A stretch of 51,958 nucleotides of DNA from Legionella qingyii (GCF_003184185.1 NZ_QHJG01000035.1:1-51958); one strand, 5' to 3'. Positions 27,341-37,242 are shown, counted from the stretch's first letter. The notes: generated by a model from the sequence alone, not told the origin. Numbers and translations: made by a program.

Positions 27341-28873
27341 ATGATTCCTGCAACTGATGTAGTTGATTTGTCTCGATTACAGTTTGCTTTAACAGCATTA
27401 TACCATTTTTTATTTGTCCCTTTGACTCTAGGTTTTTCTGTTCTCTTAGCAATTATGGAGACCGTTTATGTAATGACTGGAAAAGAAATTTGGCGACAAA
27501 TGGTTAAATATTGGGGTGTTTTATTTGGAATTAATTTTGTTCTGGGTGTAGCTACAGGTTTAACGATGGAGTTTGAATTTGGGACAAACTGGTCCTATTA
27601 TTCTCGGTATGTAGGTGATGTATTTGGCGCACCATTAGCTATTGAAGGATTAATGGCATTCTTTCTAGAAGCAACTTTTGTGGGGTTATTTTTCTTTGGT
27701 TGGGAGCGCTTATCCAAATTTCAACATATGGTATGTACGTGGTTACTCGCTTTAGGTACTAATTTATCAGCGCTATGGATTTTAATTGCAAATGGATGGA
27801 TGCAAAATCCAGTGGGAGCTTACTTTGACTATCAAACCATGCGCATGGAGGTTAGTAGCTTTTTCGATATTTTATTTAATCCGGTAGCACAGGCAAAATT
27901 TGTACACACTATTAGTGCTGGATATGTTACGGGCTCTATGTTTGTCCTATCCATTAGTGCCTATTTTATATTAAGAAATCGCAATATAGATTTCGCAAAA
28001 CGATCAATGACTGTAGCAGCCTCATTTGGCTTAGCCTCAGCATTGTCGGTCGTTGTCCTTGGCGATGAGAGTGGCTATCTTGCCAATGACGACCAGAAAA
28101 TGAAAGTAGCTGCAATGGAGTCAATGTGGGAAACAGAGAAGGCACCTGCTAGCTTAACTCTTTTTGGCATTCCTGACGAGCTAACAAAAACTACAAAATA
28201 TACTATTAAAATTCCATATGCGTTGGGAATTATTGCGACCCGTTCATTTAACACACCTTTATTAGGTATTAATGAGTTAATTGAGGATGGCAAAGATCGG
28301 ATTAAAGATGGTCTGCTAGCCTATAATGCGTTAAGCACCTTACAAAGTGATCCCAATAATAAAGATGCGAAAGAGCGTTTACAAAATCATGTGAACAATT
28401 TAGGTTACGCCCTTTTGCTAAAAAAATACACAGAAAATCTTAGTGAAGCAACTGAAGAACAAATTAATCAGGCCGCTAATGACCTAAAACCTAAGGTAGC
28501 CCCCCTCTTTTTTTCATTCAGGGTTATGGTTGCATGTGGTTTTTACTTTATTTTACTGTTTGCTGTTGGCTTTTACCTCTCTACTAAAAACAAACTACAT
28601 TCTACACAATGGTATCATCGGATGGCATTTTACTCCTTACCATTGCCTTGGGTCGCAGCGGAATTGGGCTGGATAGTTGCTGAGTATGGGCGACAGCCCT
28701 GGGTTGTGCAAGGAGTGTTGCCAACCTTTATGGGCGCCTCTTCTTTATCTATTGGTCAAGTACTGACTTCATTAACTGGATTTGTATTATTTTATACCGT
28801 ATTGGCAATAGTAGAATTGTACCTTATGGTTAAATACATTCGACTTGGTCCAGATAGGATAGTTACCCATTAG
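27341..28873 (+). CDS. cydA: Cytochrome bd quinol oxidase subunit I
   Basis: CydA carries the hemes and quinol site of the bd oxidase, which reduces oxygen at low tension in the inner membrane. The 510-residue protein has AGGTG as ribosome site. His22 (ALYHFLFVPLTLGF) corresponds to a heme ligand; GDVFGAPLAIEGLMAFFLEATF holds the paired glutamates; FVHTISAGYVTG has the second heme histidine; FSFRVMVACGF has the methionine ligand; and GRQPWVVQGVLPT is the family signature. The periplasmic Q-loop between about 240 and 385 is long, as in E. coli-type (L) oxidases. Confidence 0.96.
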   Translation: MIPATDVVDLSRLQFALTALYHFLFVPLTLGFSVLLAIMETVYVMTGKEIWRQMVKYWGVLFGINFVLGVATGLTMEFEFGTNWSYYSRYVGDVFGAPLAIEGLMAFFLEATFVGLFFFGWERLSKFQHMVCTWLLALGTNLSALWILIANGWMQNPVGAYFDYQTMRMEVSSFFDILFNPVAQAKFVHTISAGYVTGSMFVLSISAYFILRNRNIDFAKRSMTVAASFGLASALSVVVLGDESGYLANDDQKMKVAAMESMWETEKAPASLTLFGIPDELTKTTKYTIKIPYALGIIATRSFNTPLLGINELIEDGKDRIKDGLLAYNALSTLQSDPNNKDAKERLQNHVNNLGYALLLKKYTENLSEATEEQINQAANDLKPKVAPLFFSFRVMVACGFYFILLFAVGFYLSTKNKLHSTQWYHRMAFYSLPLPWVAAELGWIVAEYGRQPWVVQGVLPTFMGASSLSIGQVLTSLTGFVLFYTVLAIVELYLMVKYIRLGPDRIVTH

Positions 28874-28950
28874 AACCATATATCTTATCTTCATCGCTTA
28901 GAGATAAATAAGATTACAACGAATCACCCACATTCAATATGGAGTGTACC

Positions 28951-30081
28951 ATGATTTTAGATTATGAAACTTTAAGAGTAATTTGGTGGCTATTGCTAGG
29001 CGTTTTATTAATTGGCTTTGCTATCATGGATGGATTTGACCTGGGTGTCGCTATCTGGTTACCCTGGTTTGCCAAAACGGATACCGAACGTCGTATCTTA
29101 ATTAATACGGTAGGACCAACTTGGGAAGGTAATCAAGTGTGGTTTATTCTAGGAGGTGGCGCAATTTTTGCTGCGTGGCCTGATCTTTACTCGCTTTCAT
29201 TTTCTGGATTTTATTTAGCTATGCTGGTTGTTTTACTGTCTTTAATCTTAAGGCCCGTAGGATTTAAATACCGATCTAAACTGGATAATCCTCTTTGGAG
29301 ATCTACTTGGGATTGGCTACTTTTTGTTGGCGGATTTGTTCCTGCACTCATTTTTGGAGTGGCAGTGGGTAACGTATTACAAGGCGTACCCTTTTATTAT
29401 GACGACAGTTTAAGAGTGATATATACAGGTACATTTTTTCAGTTACTTAACCCTTACGCCTTGTGCTGTGGGGTACTTTCAGTGTTAATGCTTGCAATGC
29501 ATGGTGCCTTTTTTATACAAATAAAAACTGAAGGTTCATTGCAGAAAAAAGCAAGAAATGGCGCGCGTTATGTGGCTTTATTGATGACCTTATTATTCAT
29601 TTTAATGGGCTTTTGGACTAATTTTATTGATGGCTATGTTTTGAATAATGTGATGCCTCATGATGGCCCATCTAATCCGTTATATAAAGAAGTAAATGTT
29701 CAAATTGGTGCTTGGTTCACTAACTATAGAGATATGCCGATTTCTCTATTAGTCCCTCTTTTAAGTATTCTGTGTGCCTGGTTAGCTATATTACTAGCCA
29801 ATAAAGCATTGATGGCTTTTATATTAAGTAGTATCAGTGTTGGCTCATTAATAGCCACAGTGGGCATAAGTATGTTTCCATTCATTCTTCCATCATCGAC
29901 CCACCCAAAATACAGCTTGATGGTATGGGATAGTTCATCGAGTCAGACCACTTTATTCATTATGCTCATTGCAACAGTAATTTTTCTTCCAATTGTACTA
30001 GCGTACACTGCATGGGTTTATCGGGTCCTTCGCGGAAAGGTCAATGAAAAGACTATTAAAGAACAAACAACTTCATACTGA
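28951..30081 (+). CDS. cydB: Cytochrome bd quinol oxidase subunit II
   Basis: This 376-residue integral membrane partner of CydA has the N-terminal signature LLIGFAIMDGFDLGVAIWLPWF, then NTVGPTWEGNQVWFILGGGAIFAAWP and RPVGFKYRSKLDNPLWRSTWD. I start at the ATG at 28951 (MILDYETLRVIWW), because GGAG lies 8 bases upstream. An in-frame ATG at 28939 overlaps that ribosome site. It lies 77 bp after cydA and 16 bp before cydX. Confidence 0.95.
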   Translation: MILDYETLRVIWWLLLGVLLIGFAIMDGFDLGVAIWLPWFAKTDTERRILINTVGPTWEGNQVWFILGGGAIFAAWPDLYSLSFSGFYLAMLVVLLSLILRPVGFKYRSKLDNPLWRSTWDWLLFVGGFVPALIFGVAVGNVLQGVPFYYDDSLRVIYTGTFFQLLNPYALCCGVLSVLMLAMHGAFFIQIKTEGSLQKKARNGARYVALLMTLLFILMGFWTNFIDGYVLNNVMPHDGPSNPLYKEVNVQIGAWFTNYRDMPISLLVPLLSILCAWLAILLANKALMAFILSSISVGSLIATVGISMFPFILPSSTHPKYSLMVWDSSSSQTTLFIMLIATVIFLPIVLAYTAWVYRVLRGKVNEKTIKEQTTSY

Positions 30082-30097
30082 TATTAAGGAGAAAAAA

Positions 30098-30214
30098 ATG
30101 TGGTATTTCTCTTGGATTCTTGGAACAGGACTCGCTTGTTCATTTGCCATATTAAACGCAATGTGGTTGGAGCTAAGGGATACTGATAAAAAGATATCTA
30201 CTTCAGAATCGTAA
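30098..30214 (+). CDS. cydX: Cytochrome bd accessory subunit CydX (38 residues)
   Basis: This tiny single-helix protein stabilises the bd oxidase hemes. The sequence MWYFSWILGTGLACSFAILN followed by AMWLELR matches the CydX pattern MWYF.WILG...A...A.. N..W.E. It has an excellent ribosome site (AAGGAG) and lies 16 bp after cydB. A charged C-terminal tail ends SESX with X the stop. Confidence 0.95.
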   Translation: MWYFSWILGTGLACSFAILNAMWLELRDTDKKISTSES

Positions 30215-30242
30215 AAAATTTAAGGGTCAGGTAGATTAATAA

Positions 30243-31457
30243 ATGCGCACAAGAAAAGATATTGTCATCATTGGTGCAGGCCCTACAGGGTTAGGCCTGG
30301 CAGCTTCCCTTGCCAATACTAATTTAAAAATAGTTATACTGGATAAATTACCAGTTCGGGCTTTGCAATATCCCGATTACGATGGTCGAGAAATTGCCCT
30401 CAACACTCCGACTATCAACTGTCTAAAGAGGCTCAATGCTTGGGACAAGATTAATCCGGAATTTATTTTTCCAATTAAACAAGCAAAAGTGCTCAGTGGT
30501 GGCTCATCGTATGCATTAGACTTTAACGATAAAGGCGCCCTTTTAGGATATTTAGTCTCAAATCATTTAATTAAAAAAGCATTGTATGAGGTTGTTTGCT
30601 CTTATTCTAATATAGAAGTGATAACTGATACTACAGTGGAAGATATTCAAGAAGGTCACCGTACACGTACAGTCTATCTATCTAATCAATCAGTTATTGA
30701 AGCATCACTTGTTGTAGCTGCTGATAATCGTTTCTCCGAGTCTCGTCGAAAGCTAGGGATTCCTTCTGATGCCCATGATTTCTCGAAAGTAATGATTTTA
30801 TGCAAAATAGAACATGAAAGACCCCACCATCATTGTGCTTTTGAATACTTTGACACAGACAAAGTAGTTGCGTTTTTACCTATGTCTAGCCATGCATCCT
30901 CACTGGTGATGACGGTTTCTCCCGATAAGGTTGGCTATATAAAAAGTCTAAATGATCAACAACTTATTTCAAATTTAGCGAATCAGTTTGAAAAACAGTT
31001 TGGAACGATCCAAACAGTAGGTCAGCGATTTTTTTATCCATTAGTCGGTGTTTATTCTCAACGATTTGTTGATGAACGGTTTGCTTTAATAGGAGATGCA
31101 GCCGTAGGTATGCATCCTGTGACAGCCCATGGCTTTAATCTGGGATTGAAGGGGTCTGAATCATTGGCAAATGCAATTCGATGGGCACTTGCACAAAATA
31201 AAGATATTGGTTCGATAGAAATTTTAGAGCGTTACCAATCTGAGCATAGGCACGCTACAAAGCTAATGTATCATGGTACTAATTTGATAGTCAGTTTATT
31301 CACAACAAATACAGTTTTTGCTCAGCTACTTAGCCAGTGTACCTTGCGACTCGCCAATCACGATTTATTACCTTTTAAACGTATCATTATGGATTATTTG
31401 TCAGGCAGAACTAGCCCCATCACTTCGCTTATTGAAAAGGTTCGATTATGTTTTTAA
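30243..31457 (+). CDS. UbiH-family FAD-dependent hydroxylase, probably ubiquinone biosynthesis (UbiM-like)
   Basis: This 404-residue class A flavin monooxygenase has the N-terminal FAD motif DIVIIGAGPTGLGLAASLAN. A DG-type central motif is present in a variant form (VVAADNRFSESRRKLGI). The second FAD motif is FALIGDAAVGMHPVTAHGFNLGL near residue 280. The MHPVTAHGFNLGL wording favours the UbiM branch of coenzyme Q hydroxylases over UbiH, UbiF or UbiI, but this is from memory of the family. It sits between cydX and hemN and overlaps hemN by 10 bp, so it supplies quinone to the oxidase whose operon it shares. Confidence 0.8.
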   Translation: MRTRKDIVIIGAGPTGLGLAASLANTNLKIVILDKLPVRALQYPDYDGREIALNTPTINCLKRLNAWDKINPEFIFPIKQAKVLSGGSSYALDFNDKGALLGYLVSNHLIKKALYEVVCSYSNIEVITDTTVEDIQEGHRTRTVYLSNQSVIEASLVVAADNRFSESRRKLGIPSDAHDFSKVMILCKIEHERPHHHCAFEYFDTDKVVAFLPMSSHASSLVMTVSPDKVGYIKSLNDQQLISNLANQFEKQFGTIQTVGQRFFYPLVGVYSQRFVDERFALIGDAAVGMHPVTAHGFNLGLKGSESLANAIRWALAQNKDIGSIEILERYQSEHRHATKLMYHGTNLIVSLFTTNTVFAQLLSQCTLRLANHDLLPFKRIIMDYLSGRTSPITSLIEKVRLCF

Positions 31458-32815
31458 ATGATGTTTCTGAACAATTAATATTAAACTATGAGGGGCAGTT
31501 TCCACGGTATACTAGCTACCCAACCGCTCCTCACTTTTCTACTGAGATTAATGCGACAACTTATTCGCAATGGCTTCATGCTATCCCAGCCCAGGACACT
31601 TTGTCTTTATATATTCATATTCCATTCTGTCAGCAATTGTGCTGGTATTGCGGATGCTATACTAAAATCAGCAACAAAGAATCCGCTGTTGAAGAGTATG
31701 TTAAGGTATTAATACAAGAAATAAACTTAGTTACCAGACTACTGCCCCCCCAATGCTTGAACGTGACTCATATTCATTTTGGTGGGGGCTCACCAACCTT
31801 ATTATCTCCTCAATTATTTTTGAAGTTGATGAGAAGTATTCGAGAGGCATTTCATGTAGCACCTCATGCAGAAATAGCCATAGAAGTCGACCCTCGTACT
31901 ATCAATGAAGAAAAAATAAGCGCCTATGCTAGTGCCCTTGTGAATCGAATAAGCATTGGCGCACAAGATTTTAACCCCGACGTTCAACAGGCGATCAATA
32001 GAGAGCAACCAATCGAATTGGTTCAATCATGCATCAATCTTTTTAGACAGTATAGCATTAACAACATAAACCTTGATTTGATGTATGGATTACCCAAACA
32101 AACAATAGAAAGTATTGAAAATAATATAGAAGCAGTTTCTTTATTAAATCCAAGTAGGATTGCCTTTTTTGCCTACGCTCATGTCCGTTGGATGAAAAAG
32201 CACATGCAACTAATCCAGGAAGAGGATCTCCCAAATGATGCCAGTCGAATAGAAATGTTTTGCCTGGCTTCTGAACAACTTAAACAAAAAGGCTATTTAC
32301 CTATTGGCTTAGATCATTTTGCTAAACCAACAGACCCCATGGCACTTGCGTTAAATACAAAAACACTAAAAAGAAATTTTCAAGGATACAGTGTTGAGAG
32401 TGCATCTCATCTTATTGGGTTAGGAGCTTCATCGATCAGTCAATTAACTCATGGATATGCGCAAAATACATCCGACCTAAAGCAGTATAAAAACACCGTC
32501 ATAAATCATCTATTACCCATTGTGCGCGGTATGGAGATCTGCACTGAAGATCAACTAAGGAAAGCGATTATTGATGATATTATGTGTTATCTTGAAGTGG
32601 ATCTCAAAAAACATTGTGCTGTGTTTAATTATCCTCTTGATTATTTTGATAGTGAACTTCGCTCGCTAGACAACTTAGTTAAAGATGGTCTGGTCGCAAT
32701 TAACGACTACATAATTCAAATTCACCCCAAAGCAAGACAAATAACCCGAGTTGTAAGTAGCTATTTTGATCGCTTTTTTAAAACCAATACACAAAGACAC
32801 TCAAGAATCACTTGA
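31448..32815 (+). CDS. hemN: Oxygen-independent coproporphyrinogen III dehydrogenase
   Basis: This radical-SAM enzyme converts coproporphyrinogen III to protoporphyrinogen IX without oxygen. The 455-residue protein has YTSYPTAPHF near the N-terminus and SLYIHIPFC followed by QQLCWYCGC, which give the CxxxCxxC cluster ligands around residues 60-70. HIHFGGGSPTLL, DLMYGLPKQT and GLDHFAKPTDP near 300 follow, then the HemN C-terminal domain. Length and motifs match true HemN rather than HemW. Placement after cydABX suggests heme supply for the oxidase at low oxygen. Confidence 0.93.
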   Translation: MFLNDVSEQLILNYEGQFPRYTSYPTAPHFSTEINATTYSQWLHAIPAQDTLSLYIHIPFCQQLCWYCGCYTKISNKESAVEEYVKVLIQEINLVTRLLPPQCLNVTHIHFGGGSPTLLSPQLFLKLMRSIREAFHVAPHAEIAIEVDPRTINEEKISAYASALVNRISIGAQDFNPDVQQAINREQPIELVQSCINLFRQYSINNINLDLMYGLPKQTIESIENNIEAVSLLNPSRIAFFAYAHVRWMKKHMQLIQEEDLPNDASRIEMFCLASEQLKQKGYLPIGLDHFAKPTDPMALALNTKTLKRNFQGYSVESASHLIGLGASSISQLTHGYAQNTSDLKQYKNTVINHLLPIVRGMEICTEDQLRKAIIDDIMCYLEVDLKKHCAVFNYPLDYFDSELRSLDNLVKDGLVAINDYIIQIHPKARQITRVVSSYFDRFFKTNTQRHSRIT

Positions 32816-32886
32816 AATTAGTAAAATTCAAAAAAGACCGAAGAATGCTTTTCAAACAAGACTTACGCCCCTCCCAAGGCAGACAT

Positions 32887-35169
32887 CTACATTACAGAAG
32901 CACCATAATGAAATTTAAATTTATTTTCTTTAAAAATCTTAATGCAGGTTTTACAAACTTCAGGGTCATATAGCTCCCCGCTGTTTTTACATAATTCATC
33001 AAGAGCCACATCAATTCCACGAGCAGGCCTATAGGGGCGATGGGAAGACATCGCTTCAACTAAATCTGCAACTGCAAGTATTTTTGCTTCGAGACGGATA
33101 TCATTACCTTTTAAATGGTTGGGGTAGCCAGAACCATCCAATCGTTCGTGATGCTGATAAATAATCTGAGCTACATCAGGAAGTAAGTTCATATTCTTTA
33201 CTATTTCGTACCCACTTTGTACGTGCGTCTTTATCAGCTGCAATTCCAAATCGGCTAGCTTTCCCGGTTTACTTAATAACTCAGTAGGTACATTAATTTT
33301 TCCTATATCATGGATTATGGCAGCCATTTTTAATTGTTCAATAAGATTTGGATCCACTCCCATTTCTGTAGCAATAGCTACAGCAAGCTGAGCTACCCGC
33401 TCTTGATGGCCTGCCGTATACGGGTCTCGTAATTCGACTATTTTTGCCATAGTAACAATTGTATCATCAAGAGATTTTTTAAGATTAGTATAGGCATTTT
33501 TTAATTGTTGCTCGGCCAATTTCCGTTCAGTAATATCCAAAACCGATCCAATTACTGCAGGTTTATTTTCTAAAATAGTTTCGGAGCTATAAACTTCCAG
33601 GTTGATCTGTTCCCCATTTTTTTTCACGCCCAAAAATTCAAAGTGAAGGGGAATATCTATTTCTTGAGATCTTTTTAACACGGTATCATTCATTCTATAA
33701 ATCTCATCAGGATGGGCCAAGTTTCTTATATTCATGCCAATCATCTCACCACTAGTATAACCAAATACACTTGCTAAAGCTGAGTTCACATAAGTAAATA
33801 GTTCATCCTGGACAATAAAAACGCCAATCAAAGAGTGGCTGCTCAATATGCGAAAACGAGATTCGCTTTCAAGTAATTTTTCTTCGGCTTTTTTTCGAGA
33901 AAATGCATTGGAATATAAATGAGAAACCATTTGAAATTTATTAAATTCATCAACCGTCCATATTCGTTCATTACGTATCATATTAAAAGAAATGATACCC
34001 ATAATATTCTTTTGCTCACCCTTAAGTTGAAAATTAATTACACTCTTGACTCCAAAATAATTAAAGCTCGCTCTATCTAGCTTTGCCTCGGGTGGCAAAT
34101 CATTTTTTATTGATGATAAAACAAGAGACTCTTCTGATTTAAGTTGTTGTTCGCACCAGGGGAAATAATCTTTAGCATAGGCTTTCTGGGGAATTTCAGG
34201 GCCAACTTGCCGGCGATGATAACTATTTAATAAATAATTCGATTTATCAAAGGGTTCCCAGATGACAACGGCATCAATATCGAGCATTTCACAGATTCGC
34301 TGCATTCCATCCGCCATTTCTTGATTCAACTGCCCTAATTTTGCATTCAAAAGTCGGTTGGATACATCAGTTAATAATTTGTGAAAAAGAATATTTTTTT
34401 CTTGTTCTTCGAGTGCGTGCCTCTGTTCTGTGATATCTAAAATACTTCCAATGATTGCAGGCTGGTGATTTAAGATAATCCTGGTGCTGTAAATCGCGAC
34501 ATGTCTTGTCGCATTATCTGTTGCTAAGATTTTAGCTTGGTATTGCGTCGAAATTAAATTCCCAGATATTTTTTCCAATATTTGCTTCGTCACAAAATCT
34601 CTGCTATCAGGATGAAAATGAAGTATTGGGTCGGTTCCAATTAATTCATCTGGAGTACACTTAATGATTTTGGCAAAAGCAGAATTTACATAAGTATAAA
34701 CATTATTGTTAATAATATAGATTCCAATGAGCGATTGTTCACTTAAGGCTCGGAAGCGTGCTTCACTATCATACAATAAAGCTTCTGTGTGTTTTCGCTC
34801 GGTGATATCACGTACTATTGCGAGTAATAAAACTTTATTCCCGAGCGTTAATTTATTTAAACTGACATCGGCCATAAATTTCGAGCCATTTTCACGTTGA
34901 TGTTCCCATTCAAAAGATTGAGGACCTACAGATAGAGCATGTTCGATTTTTTTAAAAACTTTTTCCTTTGAAAGCTCACCGTCAGGTTGATAATTTGGAG
35001 AATAATCGGCTGGAGTGGAACCTATAAGTTTATCATGAGTGGTTTCGAATAATTCTTCAGCTCGTTTGTTGCAGTCAACAAAACAATTTCCATCCAGTAC
35101 AAAAATCGCATCATATGCTGTTTCAAATAAGGTATAATATTTAGCTGATAAATCATTTATATCTTCCAT
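32887..35169 (-). CDS. PAS-PAS-GAF-PAS-HD-GYP cyclic-di-GMP phosphodiesterase
   Basis: This 760-residue soluble sensor has a PAS domain at about residues 8-128 ending IVRDITERK. A second PAS domain spans about 135-255 and ends ILDITEQR. A GAF-like region (about 270-430) and a third PAS domain (about 438-560, ending VLDITERK) follow. The HD-GYP output domain at about 575-745 has the key pieces: AGHQERVAQLA, AAIIHDIGKINVP, HHERLDGSGYP (the GYP motif) and ILAVADLVEAMSSHRPYRPA. All metal-ligand motifs look intact, so c-di-GMP hydrolysis is expected. No membrane helix is present. It is convergent with hemN. Confidence 0.93.
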   Translation of the reverse strand: MEDINDLSAKYYTLFETAYDAIFVLDGNCFVDCNKRAEELFETTHDKLIGSTPADYSPNYQPDGELSKEKVFKKIEHALSVGPQSFEWEHQRENGSKFMADVSLNKLTLGNKVLLLAIVRDITERKHTEALLYDSEARFRALSEQSLIGIYIINNNVYTYVNSAFAKIIKCTPDELIGTDPILHFHPDSRDFVTKQILEKISGNLISTQYQAKILATDNATRHVAIYSTRIILNHQPAIIGSILDITEQRHALEEQEKNILFHKLLTDVSNRLLNAKLGQLNQEMADGMQRICEMLDIDAVVIWEPFDKSNYLLNSYHRRQVGPEIPQKAYAKDYFPWCEQQLKSEESLVLSSIKNDLPPEAKLDRASFNYFGVKSVINFQLKGEQKNIMGIISFNMIRNERIWTVDEFNKFQMVSHLYSNAFSRKKAEEKLLESESRFRILSSHSLIGVFIVQDELFTYVNSALASVFGYTSGEMIGMNIRNLAHPDEIYRMNDTVLKRSQEIDIPLHFEFLGVKKNGEQINLEVYSSETILENKPAVIGSVLDITERKLAEQQLKNAYTNLKKSLDDTIVTMAKIVELRDPYTAGHQERVAQLAVAIATEMGVDPNLIEQLKMAAIIHDIGKINVPTELLSKPGKLADLELQLIKTHVQSGYEIVKNMNLLPDVAQIIYQHHERLDGSGYPNHLKGNDIRLEAKILAVADLVEAMSSHRPYRPARGIDVALDELCKNSGELYDPEVCKTCIKIFKENKFKFHYGASVM

Positions 35170-35345
35170 GAATTTAAACTCGTTTGAGAAATTTTCATAT
35201 TAGGATGAATAGAATTATGGACTATAAACCGCAAAAAGTGCAAAGTGTGACTTTATCAAGCAAATTGATGCTTTTCTGGAGCATCATAGCCAAACTCTCT
35301 TGTTGGGTTTGAATTAACCTTGCAAAATAAAACTTCCTTGACTAT

Positions 35346-36620
35346 ATGAAAAAATACTCTTACAACTTGAAAGATATTCCCATTCTCGCCTCAAGGTTTA
35401 TGGCTAGCTTAATTGATATAAGGAAGTACTTAATTATAGGTTTTTTGTTCTTAGGTTCGCCACTACATGCCTCTTTTATTGAACAAACAATTGGAACTGC
35501 TGTAGTAAAAGATGCCACAGCCGTTTACTTCAACCCGGCGGCATTAACTATTTCACCTCATCAACAACTTATCCTTCTAGGCACCTTGGCAAGAGCGCAA
35601 TTTGAGTTCAGCGGGATTGCGCAAAAAATACCTTTTGGGGGGACTGAATCGGGATCAACTACTTCTAAATCCAATTTTTTCTTGCCTTCTATGTATCTTA
35701 GCATCCCTATAAATGAACGATTTGTAGCGGGTTTTGCATTCGTTGCGAATGATTTTAATCGCGAATTGGATAACCAACCGATTCTTCGCTATATTCTTGC
35801 ACGCAATCAAACGCATAATATTGATTTTATTCCCGCTCTTGGCATTAAAATTAATCAATATCTTTCCATAGGGGCAAACATTAATTTTTCCTATGCTCAT
35901 CTCATCCAAGAACCTATTGCTGCCGGCATAGCTCGTTTGAATATTCCCGAGAGTAGAAGCTTGAATGACAGTCAAGCAAACAGTTTAGGTGGTGATTTTG
36001 GGATACTAATTAAACCCAGTAAAAAAACAGCCTTGGGTTTTAATTATCGCAGTTCAATGACCTATAATTTACAGGGTAGTAGTACAATATCTGGTTTGCA
36101 GTACATTTCTTCGGATGATTACCATTTTAAATACTGGACACCAGCAAGAAGTGTTGCGACATTAAGCCATTTTATCAATGAAAAATTAGGCTTTTTAGGA
36201 ACTGTTCAATACCTGCAATGGAATATTTTTAAAGAAGTTTCTGTCTATAACTTTGCAACTCAAGCGGCCTCCCAAGTCTTTATCATCCCTAAGGCTCGCA
36301 TTAATTATCACTTTCACAACAGTTGGCTTCTAACCCTCGGGGCAAACTATAAAGTTTCGACAAAGTGGATAGTTCGCGTAGCAGGAACATATAATCAGTC
36401 GCCATCGAATGGGAGATTTCAAATTGGCCCTGGAGACAGTTTGGTTACTGGTTTTTCCATGGGATATCAAATGATGAATCATCTCACTGTTGATTTCGGT
36501 TATGGCCATGGTTTTTTTAAAAAGGAACATATTAATATCCAAACCTCCCAGAATATTACAACTGGCATTAATGAAGGCGTCCATGACGCCGTCTCACTCA
36601 AATTTACGCTCACTTCTTAA
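35346..36620 (+). CDS. FadL-family outer-membrane transporter
   Basis: This 424-residue outer-membrane channel is of the long-chain fatty acid/hydrocarbon type. After a signal sequence (YLIIGFLFLGSPLHASF) it shows the FadL hatch signature AVVKDATAVYFNPAALT and later KKTALGFNYRSSMTYNLQG. Paired strands run throughout, ending in VHDAVSLKFTLTS. A second ATG at 35400 (MASLIDIRKYLI) would give a more typical signal peptide. Neither start has a good ribosome site. It is divergent from the HD-GYP gene. Confidence 0.85.
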   Translation: MKKYSYNLKDIPILASRFMASLIDIRKYLIIGFLFLGSPLHASFIEQTIGTAVVKDATAVYFNPAALTISPHQQLILLGTLARAQFEFSGIAQKIPFGGTESGSTTSKSNFFLPSMYLSIPINERFVAGFAFVANDFNRELDNQPILRYILARNQTHNIDFIPALGIKINQYLSIGANINFSYAHLIQEPIAAGIARLNIPESRSLNDSQANSLGGDFGILIKPSKKTALGFNYRSSMTYNLQGSSTISGLQYISSDDYHFKYWTPARSVATLSHFINEKLGFLGTVQYLQWNIFKEVSVYNFATQAASQVFIIPKARINYHFHNSWLLTLGANYKVSTKWIVRVAGTYNQSPSNGRFQIGPGDSLVTGFSMGYQMMNHLTVDFGYGHGFFKKEHINIQTSQNITTGINEGVHDAVSLKFTLTS

Positions 36621-36724
36621 TGGTAAACTTGAATAAGACAATATTTCATAGTCTCGAGACTGACGTTAGTTTTGAAGATAAGAAATAGATTTGAACAATA
36701 GATTACTTCGTTAATTAGTCCAAA

Positions 36725-37198
36725 TTAAAGATCAGTAGTATAGCTATTCGTTATTGTTGATAATTCTGCAAATGCAGAAACAGTATAAGCTATTAACTTG
36801 GCGTTTTGAGAAGACTCATTATGCTTGGGAGTCACTTGATTACAAATATCGAAACCATGATCAGTTAATAATTTAACTAAACTATCAAGAGATTTTTCAG
36901 GAAGAGACTTGCTAAAAGCAACTTCAGCATGTTTTGAAAATTCTTGAGCTTTATGATATTCCTGTGGTCCGAACTTCCATTCCCCTCCCACGAAGCCTAG
37001 TCTCCGATGGACAAAATCGTTATGTTCACTGCTAAAAAAACTAATGGTTAATAGTCCTGGGATAGAGCTTTCCCGCAAGAGCCATACCTCCTTATCCAAT
37101 TTATTGGGGGCTCCCTCTTTCTCGAGTATTGAATAAGCTTTTCCAGCATCAGTTATAGATGAAAAAATAACTACTTTATTTTCTAATTTGGACTCCAA
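36725..37198 (-). CDS. Probable SH2-domain protein (Legionella effector-like)
   Basis: The start is TTG at 37198 with a near-perfect AGGAGG 5 bases upstream, giving 157 residues. About residues 9-115 follow the SH2 pattern. A helix-A region (SITDAGKAYSILEKEG) is followed by the strand B motif VWLLRESSIPGLLTISF, where Arg42 occupies the phosphotyrosine-binding position of the FLVRES motif and Ser44-Ser45 form the BC loop. Strand D has NDFVHRRLGF with His64, and the helix-B segment is SLDSLVKLLTDHG. Bacterial SH2 proteins are known mainly from Legionella, where they bind host phosphotyrosine. No signal peptide is present. Secretion by a type IV system is inferred. Confidence 0.65.
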   Translation of the reverse strand: MESKLENKVVIFSSITDAGKAYSILEKEGAPNKLDKEVWLLRESSIPGLLTISFFSSEHNDFVHRRLGFVGGEWKFGPQEYHKAQEFSKHAEVAFSKSLPEKSLDSLVKLLTDHGFDICNQVTPKHNESSQNAKLIAYTVSAFAELSTITNSYTTDL

Positions 37199-37242
37199 GG
37201 TTACCTCCTGTATATGATATATAACAAATAACTTTAACGTAA

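Noticed and set aside
32850..32885. A second copy of the 14.6 kb palindromic element after hemN
   Set aside because: Only GACTTACG and a short CCCAAGG stretch are shared. No matching opposite arm is present, so chance similarity is likely.
36650..36661. AGTCTCGAGACT as a terminator after the FadL-like gene
   Set aside because: It is a perfect palindrome with no loop and no T-run, so it would not form a usual terminator hairpin.
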